NCBI GenBank assembly: GCA_002013415.1
Contig: MAEX01000023.1
Location: 1 to 64,000, forward strand
Length of the DNA: 64,000 nt
Origin: Mycobacterium sp. D16Q14
Lineage (GTDB): Bacteria > Actinomycetota > Actinomycetes > Mycobacteriales > Mycobacteriaceae
Reading direction: 5' to 3'
The translations under genes were made by a program, and so were the position numbers. Positions 41,826-51,842 of the stretch are shown here, piece after piece (the stretch's first letter is position 1; each line of letters begins with the position of its first letter). Below the pieces are notes generated by a model, which saw nothing but the letters and a program-made list of their open reading frames with translations, made no database searches and was not told where the DNA came from.

Positions 41826-41914
41826 ATCGAAGAGTGTAGCCGAGATGCGAGGAACGCTTGCGGGAAGTGCGTCAGGCCGAGGTTGTCCCTCGTCAGCGGT
41901 AAGTTAGATCGGTC

Positions 41915-44323
41915 ATGGCGAATCTTTCTGAACCAGCACTTTTTGATATGCCCAGCGCCTCGGGTTCCCACAGCGAGGCGTTGCTCGAGGGGCTGAATCC
42001 GCAGCAGCGGGCCGCCGTCGCGCACGAGGGGTCGGCGCTGCTCATCGTCGCCGGCGCCGGGTCCGGCAAGACCGCGGTGTTGACCCGTCGAATCGCCTAT
42101 CTGCTGGCCGAGCGGGACGTGAGCCCGGGGCAGATCCTGGCCATCACCTTCACCAACAAGGCCGCCGCCGAGATGCGCGAGCGCGTCGCGAACCTCGTGG
42201 GCCGGCGTGCCAACTCGATGTGGGTGTCGACGTTCCACTCCAGCTGCGTGCGCATCCTGCGGAACCAGGCCTCACTGCTGCCCGGATTGAACTCCAACTT
42301 CTCGATTTACGACTCCGATGACTCACGGCGGCTGTTGCAGATGATCGGCCGCGATATGGGCCTGGACATCAAGCGCTACTCACCACGGCTGCTGGCGACC
42401 GCCGTCTCCAACCTGAAGAACGAGCTCATCTCGCCGGAGCAAGCGGTGGCCAACCTCAGCGTCGATGATGAGGCCGGTGAGCTACGCCGAATCGTCGCCG
42501 ATGTGTACGGCGAGTACCAGCGGCGCCTGCGGGCGGCCAACGCTCTGGACTTCGACGATCTCATCGGTGAGACGGTCGCCGTGCTGCAGCAGTTCCCGCA
42601 GATCGCGCAGTTCTACCGCCGCAAGTTCCGGCACATCCTGGTTGACGAGTATCAGGACACCAACCATGCCCAATACATATTGGTCCGCGAACTGGTAGGT
42701 GCTCACGTGGACCGTACGGTCGATCCGGACAGCCCGGAACCGGCGGAGCTGTGCGTGGTGGGTGACGCCGACCAGTCCATCTATGCCTTCCGTGGCGCCA
42801 CGATCCGCAACATCGAAGAATTCGAGCGCGACTATCCGAACGCGAAAACCATTCTGCTGGAACAGAATTATCGGTCCACACAGAACATATTGAGCGCGGC
42901 CAATGCCGTCATTGCCAAGAACACGAACCGCAGAGAAAAGCGGCTGTGGACCGATTCCGGCGAGGGCGAGCTGATCGTCGGTTATGTCGCGGACAACGAA
43001 CACGATGAGGCGTCCTTCATTGCCCGCGAGATCGACGGACTCTTCGATCGCAGCGACGCCAACTATGGCGACGTCGCGGTGTTCTATCGCACCAACAATA
43101 ACTCCCGGTCGCTCGAAGAGATCTTCATCCGAACCGGTATCCCCTACAAAGTTATTGGGGGAGTGCGGTTCTACGAGCGCAAGGAAATCCGCGACATTGT
43201 CGCCTATCTGCGGGTGCTGACCAACCCGGGCGATGCGGTGAGTCTGCGGCGGATCCTCAACACCCCTCGTCGGGGCATCGGGGAGCGGGCCGAGGCGTGT
43301 GTTGCCGTACACGCGGAGACAGCCGGTATCGGCTTCGGGGAAGCGCTCGCGGATGCCGCCGCGGGCAAGGTCGCGATGCTGAACTCTCGCTCGGAGAAGG
43401 CAATTGCCGCCTTCATGGACATGCTCGACGAGATCCGCGCCACCCTACGCACCGATCCGGGGGCGTTACCGGATATCGGCGATGTAGTCGACGCCGTGCT
43501 CAACCACACCGGGTATCGATATGAACTGGAGAACAGCAGCGACCCCCAGGAGCTGGCGCGTCTCGACAACCTCAACGAATTGGTCAGCGTCGCACATGAA
43601 TTCAGTGCCGATGCGGCAAATGCTCAGGCGGCTGGGGAAGATCAGCCGGTCGACGACGAGGATGTCGGCGCGCCCCCGGGAAGTCTCGAGGCGTTCCTGG
43701 AGCGAGTGTCGCTGGTCGCCGATGCCGACGAGTTGCCCGAATCGACCGCCGGTGTGGTCACGATGATGACTTTGCACACTGCCAAGGGGCTGGAGTTCCC
43801 GGTGGTCTTCGTTACCGGCTGGGAAGACGGCATGTTCCCGCACATGCGTGCCCTCGGCGATCCGGTGGAGCTGGCCGAGGAACGTCGGCTTGCCTACGTC
43901 GGGATCACGCGGGCGCGTCAGCGGCTGTACCTGAGCCGGGCCAAGGTGCGCTCGTCGTGGGGGCAGCCGATGATGAATCCGGAATCGCGTTTCCTGCAAG
44001 AGATTCCGCAAGATCTGATCGAATGGCGGCGCACCGATCCGCTGCCGGGGCGTATCGCGACCGGTGCCGGAAGCTACGGCGGCGGGGGCTATGGATCCAG
44101 TGGATCACGCGGGGGTGGCGGCTCGCTGGGTGCTCCGTCCAAAAAGCGCACCAAGCCGCTGCTGGTGCTGGAGCCCGGTGATCGGGTGAGCCACGACAAG
44201 TACGGGCTGGGCAAGGTCATGGAGGTGACCGGTGTAGGCGAGAGCGCCACATCGCTCATCGACTTCGGCAGCGACGGACGCGTGAAGCTGATGCACAACT
44301 TCGCGCCCGTGCAGAAGCTCTAG
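41915..44323 (+). CDS. uvrD1: ATP-dependent DNA helicase UvrD1/PcrA
   Basis: An 802-aa SF1A helicase. Walker A AGAGSGKT is at 46-53; DEYQDTN (Walker B), GDADQSIYAFRGA, QNYRSTQNIL, MTLHTAKGLEFPVVF and VGITRARQRLYLSRA are helicase motifs II-VI in order. The Gly-rich linker and C-terminal Tudor-like domain (LEPGDRVSHDKYGLGKV) bind RNA polymerase or Ku in relatives. Matches Rv0949, which works in repair and restart. The start ATG lies three bases after a likely transcription start (TAAGTT at 41900-41905). Confidence 0.97.
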   Translation: MANLSEPALFDMPSASGSHSEALLEGLNPQQRAAVAHEGSALLIVAGAGSGKTAVLTRRIAYLLAERDVSPGQILAITFTNKAAAEMRERVANLVGRRANSMWVSTFHSSCVRILRNQASLLPGLNSNFSIYDSDDSRRLLQMIGRDMGLDIKRYSPRLLATAVSNLKNELISPEQAVANLSVDDEAGELRRIVADVYGEYQRRLRAANALDFDDLIGETVAVLQQFPQIAQFYRRKFRHILVDEYQDTNHAQYILVRELVGAHVDRTVDPDSPEPAELCVVGDADQSIYAFRGATIRNIEEFERDYPNAKTILLEQNYRSTQNILSAANAVIAKNTNRREKRLWTDSGEGELIVGYVADNEHDEASFIAREIDGLFDRSDANYGDVAVFYRTNNNSRSLEEIFIRTGIPYKVIGGVRFYERKEIRDIVAYLRVLTNPGDAVSLRRILNTPRRGIGERAEACVAVHAETAGIGFGEALADAAAGKVAMLNSRSEKAIAAFMDMLDEIRATLRTDPGALPDIGDVVDAVLNHTGYRYELENSSDPQELARLDNLNELVSVAHEFSADAANAQAAGEDQPVDDEDVGAPPGSLEAFLERVSLVADADELPESTAGVVTMMTLHTAKGLEFPVVFVTGWEDGMFPHMRALGDPVELAEERRLAYVGITRARQRLYLSRAKVRSSWGQPMMNPESRFLQEIPQDLIEWRRTDPLPGRIATGAGSYGGGGYGSSGSRGGGGSLGAPSKKRTKPLLVLEPGDRVSHDKYGLGKVMEVTGVGESATSLIDFGSDGRVKLMHNFAPVQKL

Positions 44324-44826
44324 AACAGTTTTGGGAACAGGCTAGCTGTGCGCCCTTGGGTTCCTGGTAATGCGAGCACAGGACGCCCAGATCCAGCGGG
44401 AAATGCCGCGTGGTTAATTTCGGCGACGGTTATCGCGCCTCCATGTTGAAGATGAGCGTCCGCGACAACCAAGATCATGCCGCAACTTGCAGTTGATTTG
44501 CGATCTGTGCATCTGGCGGGCCCGTGTTGCCCCGTCCTTTCGATGTGCCGTTGATTGATCCTGTTATCTGGTGCCTTGAGTCGTGGTCATCTACCGCTGG
44601 TGCTGATCGATTTAGAGAACTTATCGCCGTCTTCTACGAGGCTTTATATCCGTAGGAGCAACATGGCGAGTGAGGTTGCTTCGCGGATCGCGGCCCTCGG
44701 CGCTTCAGTGTCATCTCCCTTCTCTGCAGCTGACTGACGGTCGTTGACATCCTGTCTAGAGACGGCATATTGTTTGCCATGTTCCTATGAGCGCTCTCTT
44801 TATGAGCCCATAAGACTGGGGGGGCT
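44324..44826. other. Intergenic region at the uvrD1/insertion boundary
   Basis: About 500 bases with lower GC than its neighbours to the left. Short frames occur but none has a ribosome binding site or recognisable product. It is probably the left flank of the inserted three-gene block and its promoter. Confidence 0.5.
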
Positions 44827-46129
44827 ATGTGGTTGGGTGAAGTGACGAGCTATCGCTGGATGGTTAGGTGCCGTCTCGGTTTGGCTACATGCTGTGTCGC
44901 GTTTGCGTCGGCAGCTAGCCTAATTGTGCTGGTTGCACCAGCTATGGGCATGACCGTGGCATTCGCGGATCCTGGCCCCACTCCAGCACCGCTGCCGCCG
45001 AACGTTCCTCAACCCCCTGACATGCCGCGTATCGAGAGTATTGGTGGGGCACAAGCGAAGACAAATACGCCTCTGGGGTTGGGGTCAGGTACTGGACCTC
45101 CCTTGGCGGCCGCGCGTGAGCGTGGTGACATTACGGTGCCGATGTTCGCTCACGATGGCATCTACCTGTCGACTTCGTGGCCGATGCACAATGTGGTCTG
45201 GCATCTCCCCGGTGAGATGACGCTGACCCCCGGCGGCGTGGACGGGAGATGGTGGAGCCATCTACTCCTCGCCGGACGTGGATTACCGCATTCGCCCATA
45301 TTCCGGATCGGGCGCAGACATCGTGGTTACCCGTAAGACCGTTTTTTCGGGGTCGACGATCCCGTTTGGACTGCGTCTGCCCGATGGCACGCACATGCGG
45401 CAAGGTACCAACACGATCTTGATCGAGTCCGATCCGAAACCGGGGCATCCAGCCTCGACTGTCGCCACGGTCTCGATTCCGACTGCCGTCGATGCTAATG
45501 GTGTTCCGCTGCAGGTGACCCCGAAGCTCGGACCCGGATTTCCGCCTGGACAGCAGAATATTGCTGCCGACCTTGGGCCAGCCGACCCGTTGGCGTTCCC
45601 GGTTACTGTCACGATTGCTTACCGTCCCGGCGAACTTCCCACCACAGGAGCATTGAGCTCGGAGTGGCTAGGCATGCCCGAAGGTATGCCACCGCCCAAG
45701 ATTGTTCCTAACCCTGCCGACTACGTAGCCGATCCAGAGGGCCATTACAGGCCCGGTGCAGTTGACCTGAGGTTGTACCGACAGCGACACGCGGGGGTCT
45801 GTCTGGGTGGGCCCAATACATTCGTCGGTGGGGACGGTCGTTCAGTTGACTTCTTAGCGGGCTGTCAGAAACACCAGATGTGTTATGACGTCACGCCGGC
45901 TCGTACTTCGGTGTCAGCGTGTGACGGGATTTTGTTGTCGGACATGAGTATCGGATGTACCGCCGCGTTTGGACAAACCGGTGATGATTACGCAGCTTGC
46001 CTGCAAGCGGCCAACGACCAAGTGGCGTGGGTGAAAGCGAACATGTTGCCCGGGCCTCTCTGTCAGCCCATCACTCCTACCGCCAATACCGCTGTACTTC
46101 CTGCGACCGGTAACCGTTACTGCGGATAG
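44827..46129 (+). pseudogene. Secreted phospholipase-A2-like protein, frameshifted
   Basis: One gene in two frames. The first part (from ATG 44827) has a signal peptide ending near AFADPG and a Pro-rich stretch, then LTPGGVDG. One extra G in the GGG run at 45244-45246 shifts the frame; without it the chain continues DGGAIYSSPDVDYRIRPYSG to a stop at 46129, about 433 aa in all. The C-terminal region contains GCQKHQMCYDV and ACDGILLSDMSIGC, the cysteine framework and active-site helix of PLA2-like folds, but with His-Gln in place of the usual His-Asp. A strain-specific mutation or a sequence error are both possible. Confidence 0.7.
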
Positions 46130-46136
46130 GCCAACT

Positions 46137-46991
46137 GTGACGAATCCAATCGAACACCGACTCATTAGTCGGCAGCGCGCCCGGTCGCATAAACGTATTG
46201 TCTACTGCTCACTTCTTGCAGTCGTGCTGGTTGTTATCCCTGGCATTTGGTTGATCGGCTGGGGTCGACCGAACGTAGGCTCGTTCGGAGTTCGTGGGTA
46301 TGTCGCTAGTGCAGACCCGTGGCCGGGCCCTGGACCGGGGCCAAATGGGGCACCTCCTGGTGGAGGCGCCGAGTTCGTACCGCCGAACGTGCCGCAGGTC
46401 CCCAATTACAACAGCGGGAATAGTCTTCCGCCTCTGAATCAAAGCGGATCAGTCGATATCAACAATCCGGGGCCAGCTCAACAAGCTCCGGCTCAGGCTG
46501 GGCAGAACTCGCCAGCGCAATCTTCAGGACAACCCGCTCATGGGCAACAACCTCTCACGTATGACAACGCCCCTGGACAGATTCAGAAAGGCTCACCGCA
46601 AAAGCCCGGTGAGCCTCCACAGCGACCGCTGCCCCAGTGCAACGCGACTTGGACGGGTGAAGCGGTTGTGAACATACACCCCACCCCCCAAGGCGGAATT
46701 CTGTGGGCAGTCAAGTTACTGCCCCTGGATGCAAAGTACGGCGACATTGAATTTGAAACTGAGATCATCATCAACAATGTTATGAAAGTTAACGGGTACC
46801 AACCGCATATTGAGCCTTGGTACTACTTGTTCCACGGCTCGATGACCAAGACGGTGCAGACTATAGGGAACGCCACGCCCTACACTCTTCAGCCTGGAGA
46901 TACGCTCCATTTTCTCTGGATATGGACGTCGGTCGAACATCCGCCGGACGGAGCAATGACCGAAGTCCAGTGCACTTACTGGCCATCGTGA
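46137..46991 (+). CDS. Exported Pro/Gln-rich protein of the PLA2-like locus
   Basis: A 284-aa protein starting at GTG eight bases after the PLA2-like gene. Residues about 20-42 form a signal anchor (IVYCSLLAVVLVVIPGIWLIG). Residues about 60-160 are Pro/Gln/Gly-rich and probably unstructured, starting with a PWPGPGPGPNG run that resembles the start of the mature PLA2-like protein. The C-terminal 110 residues are a folded beta-type domain with two cysteines (PQCNATW, EVQCTYW). Family not recognised. Lower GC than flanking genes. Confidence 0.6.
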   Translation: MTNPIEHRLISRQRARSHKRIVYCSLLAVVLVVIPGIWLIGWGRPNVGSFGVRGYVASADPWPGPGPGPNGAPPGGGAEFVPPNVPQVPNYNSGNSLPPLNQSGSVDINNPGPAQQAPAQAGQNSPAQSSGQPAHGQQPLTYDNAPGQIQKGSPQKPGEPPQRPLPQCNATWTGEAVVNIHPTPQGGILWAVKLLPLDAKYGDIEFETEIIINNVMKVNGYQPHIEPWYYLFHGSMTKTVQTIGNATPYTLQPGDTLHFLWIWTSVEHPPDGAMTEVQCTYWPS

Positions 46992-47015
46992 CGGACGTGA
47001 GATTGAGAGGGACTT

Positions 47016-47435
47016 ATGGCCGATATCGCTGAACAGGTACTCAGTGCAGTTAGACCGGTGTTGGCGGATCTGACAAGGACAACACGATTTTCTCCCAGCG
47101 TGAGGCCCCGCGCCCGAACCATCCGTGACTCGCGAGACTTGGTTGTTCTATCTGTCGACGATCGTGCGATTGGAGTGATAGCGGTTGATATCGATTCGCC
47201 GCTGGCCATGAGAGTCGCGCATGTTGCGGACCAAGTGTCAACTCTGATCGCAGAGAATCTGAGAGACGATGGCAGTGCAATTGCGTGGCCGGCTTCCTCT
47301 GAAGGAAATCGCTCTCTTATGGCGGAGGTCCGGGATGGAATCGCAGTTTGGGTTTCGCCGTACAACGACAGAGGTCCTACAACCCCGATTGGGTTACTGG
47401 GCCTTGAGGTGAGAAAAACTAATCCCCAAATTTAG
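47016..47435 (+). CDS. Small cytoplasmic protein of the PLA2-like locus
   Basis: A 139-aa protein without signal peptide, 24 bases after the exported gene. Mixed alpha-beta pattern (DLVVLSVDDRAIGVIAVDI, helix RVAHVADQVSTLIAENL, strand GIAVWVSPY). I do not recognise the family. Being last and cytosolic in a locus encoding a secreted lipase-like protein, it could be an immunity or chaperone partner, which is inference. Its end overlaps the convergent M23 gene by 17 bases. Confidence 0.55.
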   Translation: MADIAEQVLSAVRPVLADLTRTTRFSPSVRPRARTIRDSRDLVVLSVDDRAIGVIAVDIDSPLAMRVAHVADQVSTLIAENLRDDGSAIAWPASSEGNRSLMAEVRDGIAVWVSPYNDRGPTTPIGLLGLEVRKTNPQI

Positions 47436-48510
47436 TGAAACTGAGGCCCTTATTCGCCAACCAGCCCTGCGGGTCGATGCGCTGTGAACCACCCAGCAGC
47501 ACTTCGAAGTGCAGGTGCGGGCCGGTCGAGTTACCGCGGTTGCCGATGGTAGCGATGCGGTCACCCGCCATCACTCGCTGACCCACCGATACTTCCCAGG
47601 TGTTGATGTGGCCGTACAGAGTCACGGTGCCGTCCGAGTGGCGGATCTTGACCCAGGCGCCGTAGCCGGCGGTCGGGCCCGTCGCGATGACGACGCCGTC
47701 CGCGGCGGCCACGATCGGAGTGCCGATGCTGTTGGCGATATCGATGCCACCGTGCAGGGCACCCCAGCGGTAACCGAAGCCGGAGGTGAAGGTTCCGTTG
47801 GTCGGCATCACGAAGCGCGGGCCGGACAACCGCTTCTCGCGGTCCGCTCGCTCGGAAGCGAAGGCGGTGGCCTTCGCCAGCTGCTCGTCGGTAATCGAGG
47901 TGTCGGTGGCCAGCGGCCCGGAGATCAACTGCGGCCCGTGGGCGGCCATCACCGCTGCGGAGCTACCCAACGCAAGGCTGTGACGATCTGCGGCCGTTGC
48001 GGCATCGTGCTCGCTCAGCGCGGTGTACCCGGCGGCGGCAGCTGCACCGGCGGCCATGGCTGCCAGGGCGATGCGGGTCTTACCTACTTGACCGATCTCG
48101 CGGCGACGGTGTGCGCCTCCGCTGCTGATCCTGGGCAGCTTGTCGGTCGGGGTGTCTCGAGGATCTCTGGTGCGTGCGGCCGAAGCGGCGAACCAGTCTG
48201 CGGTGGCCTCAATGGAAGCGCGGATCCGATCGGCTTCGTCAGTGTCCTCTTCCCAGTCCTGCTCGATCTGGGCGAGAGCGGCCTGGTGCTCCATCTCGGC
48301 GCCCTCTTCCGGGGCGTTCTCGTAGACGTCGTAGTCCTCAAGCTCGGGGCGTTCCAGCGCATCACTCAGGCCGAACTCGTCGATCGGCACGATGTTGGTG
48401 ATCTCGTTCTCACTCGGTGCCGCGCTTCGATCACCACGCGTGCGTGTCGTTCGATGCTGTGTCAAAACCTCGCCAGTCTTCCGTTCGGCGTCACGATCTA
48501 GCGTGACCAA
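47419..48510 (-). CDS. M23-family peptidase (LysM-less endopeptidase)
   Basis: A 363-aa envelope protein. A long acidic cytoplasmic head (1-140) precedes one transmembrane helix (about 147-162, IALAAMAAGAAAAAGY). The C-terminal M23 domain has the zinc ligands in LHGGIDIANSIG (H-x3-D) and GPHLHFEVLLGG (H-x-H), with GYGAWVKIRHSDGTVTLYGH between. It hydrolyses peptidoglycan cross-links outside the membrane. Corresponds to Rv0950c. TTG 48510 is the first start; a later one is possible, since no strong ribosome binding site is visible. Confidence 0.88.
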   Translation of the reverse strand: MVTLDRDAERKTGEVLTQHRTTRTRGDRSAAPSENEITNIVPIDEFGLSDALERPELEDYDVYENAPEEGAEMEHQAALAQIEQDWEEDTDEADRIRASIEATADWFAASAARTRDPRDTPTDKLPRISSGGAHRRREIGQVGKTRIALAAMAAGAAAAAGYTALSEHDAATAADRHSLALGSSAAVMAAHGPQLISGPLATDTSITDEQLAKATAFASERADREKRLSGPRFVMPTNGTFTSGFGYRWGALHGGIDIANSIGTPIVAAADGVVIATGPTAGYGAWVKIRHSDGTVTLYGHINTWEVSVGQRVMAGDRIATIGNRGNSTGPHLHFEVLLGGSQRIDPQGWLANKGLSFTKFGD

Positions 48511-48887
48511 AACGTGATCTAACCCAAGAGAAGGTAACGGTTGGGCAAGGGGAGCCGCAACTCAATGCGCGGAAACGCATATAAATGTGACTTGCGTCAC
48601 GAAGTCGCTGATAGGGCTCCCGAGCCGCGGCATCGTTGCCGAATCTCGCCGGGGCTACCTCACCACAGATCACGGCCGTATGGCGACCCCCCGTGACCGA
48701 ACTGAAACCGGTTACAGACGCGTTCGAGTCCTGCCAGCGGGTGGCCAAATAATGAATTCTATGAGTGACCAGGTGGTGAATTCGGCCACTTACTCAGAAG
48801 TAGTGAGGGGCGTCGCTGTGGCCTTGGCTACAGTCCCTAGTGCAATAGTGCCGACCCGACGTTCGATGAGGAAGATGGGCTAGCTAG
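48511..48887. other. Divergent intergenic region, M23 gene and sucC
   Basis: Contains the leader of the M23 gene on the minus strand and the sucC promoter on the plus strand. Apart from the leader structure I see no further gene. Confidence 0.5.
48588..48720 (-). promoter_or_regulatory. Structured 5' leader of the M23 gene, possible c-di-AMP riboswitch
   Basis: On the minus strand this stretch folds into several GC hairpins (TCACGG/CCGTGA; CGGC/GCCG; GGCT/AGCC) and ends CAGCGACTTCGTGACG, which resembles the CAGC-AAC-CGU-GGCG end of ydaO-type c-di-AMP riboswitches. These switches precede cell-wall hydrolase genes in actinobacteria. The GGGGGACC and GGUGAAUC cores are imperfect, so another structured leader remains possible. 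Confidence 0.3.
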
Positions 48888-50051
48888 ATGGATCTTTTCG
48901 AGTACCAGGCCAAGGAGCTGTTCGCTAAGCACAACGTGCCGACGACGCCGGGCCGGGTTACCACCACCGCCGAGGATGCCAAGGCGATCGCCGAGGAAAT
49001 CGGTAAGCCGGTGATGATCAAGGCGCAGGTCAAGGTTGGTGGACGTGGCAAGGCCGGTGGCGTGAAGTACGCCGCCACTCCCGATGACGCGTTTACGCAC
49101 GCACAGAACATCCTGGGCCTGGACATCAAGGGCCACGTCGTCAAGAAGATCCTCGTCGCCGAGGCCAGCGATATCGCCGAGGAGTACTACATCTCCTTCC
49201 TGCTGGATCGCGCTAACCGCACCTACCTGGCCATGTGCTCGGTCGAGGGTGGCGTGGAGATCGAGGTCACGGCCGAGGAGAACCCCGACGCGCTGGCCAA
49301 GGTGCCAGTTGACGCGGTCAAGGGCGTCGATCTGGCTCTGGCCCGTGAGATCGCCGAGAAGGGCAAGCTGCCCGCCGCGGTGCTGGATGCCGCCGCGGTG
49401 ACCATCCAGAAGCTGTGGGAGGTGTTCGTCGGTGAGGACGCCACCCTGGTTGAGGTCAACCCGCTGGTGCGTACCCCCGATGATCAGATCCTGGCCCTGG
49501 ACGGCAAGGTCACCCTGGACGGCAATGCCGACTTCCGTCAGCCCGGCCACGCCGAGTTCGAGGACAAGGACTCCACCGATCCGCTGGAGCTCAAGGCCAA
49601 GGAGCACGACCTCAACTACGTCAAGCTTGACGGCCAGGTCGGCATCATCGGCAATGGCGCGGGTCTTGTCATGTCGACTCTCGACGTGGTCGCCTACGCC
49701 GGCGAGAACCACAACGGCGTGAAGCCTGCCAACTTCCTGGACATCGGCGGTGGCGCCTCGGCCGAGGTCATGGCCGCCGGTCTCGACGTCATCCTGGGTG
49801 ATTCACAGGTCAAGAGCGTCTTCGTGAACGTGTTCGGTGGCATCACCGCGTGTGACGCGGTCGCCAACGGCATCGTCGGCGCCCTGAAGACTCTCGGTGA
49901 CACGGCAAGCAAGCCGCTCGTGGTCCGTCTCGACGGCAACAAGGTCGACGAGGGCCGCGCAATCCTGGCCGAGTTCAACCATCCGCTGGTCATCCAGGCC
50001 GAGACCATGGACGCCGGTGCCGACAAGGCCGCCGAGCTGGCGAGCAAGTAG
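48888..50051 (+). CDS. sucC: Succinate-CoA ligase, beta subunit
   Basis: A 387-aa TCA-cycle subunit. The N-terminal ATP-grasp domain (MDLFEYQAKELF, KAQVKVGGRGKAGG) and the C-terminal domain (NGAGLVMSTLD, LDIGGGA, NVFGGITACD) are those of SucC. With SucD it makes ATP or GTP from succinyl-CoA. Matches Rv0951. GAGGAAG lies 14 bases upstream of ATG, farther than usual. sucD starts 18 bases later. Confidence 0.97.
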   Translation: MDLFEYQAKELFAKHNVPTTPGRVTTTAEDAKAIAEEIGKPVMIKAQVKVGGRGKAGGVKYAATPDDAFTHAQNILGLDIKGHVVKKILVAEASDIAEEYYISFLLDRANRTYLAMCSVEGGVEIEVTAEENPDALAKVPVDAVKGVDLALAREIAEKGKLPAAVLDAAAVTIQKLWEVFVGEDATLVEVNPLVRTPDDQILALDGKVTLDGNADFRQPGHAEFEDKDSTDPLELKAKEHDLNYVKLDGQVGIIGNGAGLVMSTLDVVAYAGENHNGVKPANFLDIGGGASAEVMAAGLDVILGDSQVKSVFVNVFGGITACDAVANGIVGALKTLGDTASKPLVVRLDGNKVDEGRAILAEFNHPLVIQAETMDAGADKAAELASK

Positions 50052-50069
50052 AGAAGGAATCACTGACTC

Positions 50070-50972
<903 letters not shown>

Positions 50973-50985
50973 CGGGTTACGTACG

Positions 50986-51020
50986 CAAGGGCCCCGACCG
51001 GTTTCCGGTCGGGGCCCTTG
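50986..51020 (+). terminator. Intrinsic terminator of sucCD
   Basis: A perfect 16-bp stem (CAAGGGCCCCGACCGG and its complement) with a TTT loop, 14 bases after the sucD stop. TCGTTTCG follows. The strongest terminator-like hairpin in the window. Confidence 0.85.
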
Positions 51021-51239
51021 TCGTTTCGCCGTTGTCGTGTCGCGCGCTGATGCTCAGGCTCGGTGAGGTCGGCATTCTGGCCGAAATCGCGTCTCCGGTA
51101 GCACCTTTCGCCTGCCTGGAGTCGTCGAATCTACTGTCAGGCGATCTCGGGTTTCGTTCAGTGAGATTGTGTGACCTACGCATGAACAATCGGAGGACGG
51201 GGCATCGGCGCTCCTGGTGACCGGCTACCTTCTCGGTTC

Positions 51240-51842
51240 GTGGGCCTCTCGTTCGACACATCCGGTCTGGTGCCGAGCGTTGACGGCTGGTACGACCCGG
51301 CGACCGGTGATCAGTTCTGGGTCTCGGATTCGCGAGGCCCCTATCTGTCGGTGCCGCTGGAGGATCTGAGCGTGGTGCGCCGTGCGCTCGTCGAAGCGGT
51401 ACTGGCGCGGCGCGCGGGCGTCATCGAGGCCTACATCGTCGGCGTCGACACGCTCCCGGGGCTGCTGTACGTGGTGAAGGTTCCGAAAGCTGATGCCCCG
51501 CAGGGCCTCACCTTCATGGCATCGATAGTCGTGCCGCGCGCGCATTCGTACGCGATGGTCTGCGGGGCATTCGCGGAGGGGCCGGTGACTGGGGTGCGCG
51601 AGGCAACTGTGCTGGAAGAGCTGCTGGCGGTTGGCGATCCGTCATCGCGTATGTGGCCCCCACACCCGTACGCGCCGGATCTCGAGCCGGGCATTCCGTA
51701 CAACATCGCCGACGAAATACGTTGGGACGATAAGTTTCCTGATCATCCGCTGTCACGTCTACGTCGATGGGTGGCAAGGGTGACGCCCACCATCAGAGTG
51801 GGACAGAAATTCGCCGCCTTGCCGCCGTTCTCCGTGAATTAG
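51240..51842 (+). CDS. Conserved hypothetical protein
   Basis: A 200-aa soluble protein starting at GTG. The N-terminal GWYDPATGDQFWVSDSRGPYL and central PRAHSYAMVCGAFAEGPVTGVRE are the most ordered parts. No signal peptide, membrane segment or recognised domain. It sits between sucD and the convergent F420 oxidoreductase, whose end it overlaps by four bases. Confidence 0.65.
   Translation: MGLSFDTSGLVPSVDGWYDPATGDQFWVSDSRGPYLSVPLEDLSVVRRALVEAVLARRAGVIEAYIVGVDTLPGLLYVVKVPKADAPQGLTFMASIVVPRAHSYAMVCGAFAEGPVTGVREATVLEELLAVGDPSSRMWPPHPYAPDLEPGIPYNIADEIRWDDKFPDHPLSRLRRWVARVTPTIRVGQKFAALPPFSVN

Noticed and set aside
44555..44737. 60-codon frame in the uvrD1 downstream gap
   Set aside because: No ribosome binding site and no protein-like composition.
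45244..45246. Programmed ribosomal frameshift in the PLA2-like gene
   Set aside because: No slippery heptamer or following pseudoknot is evident; a one-base insertion is simpler.
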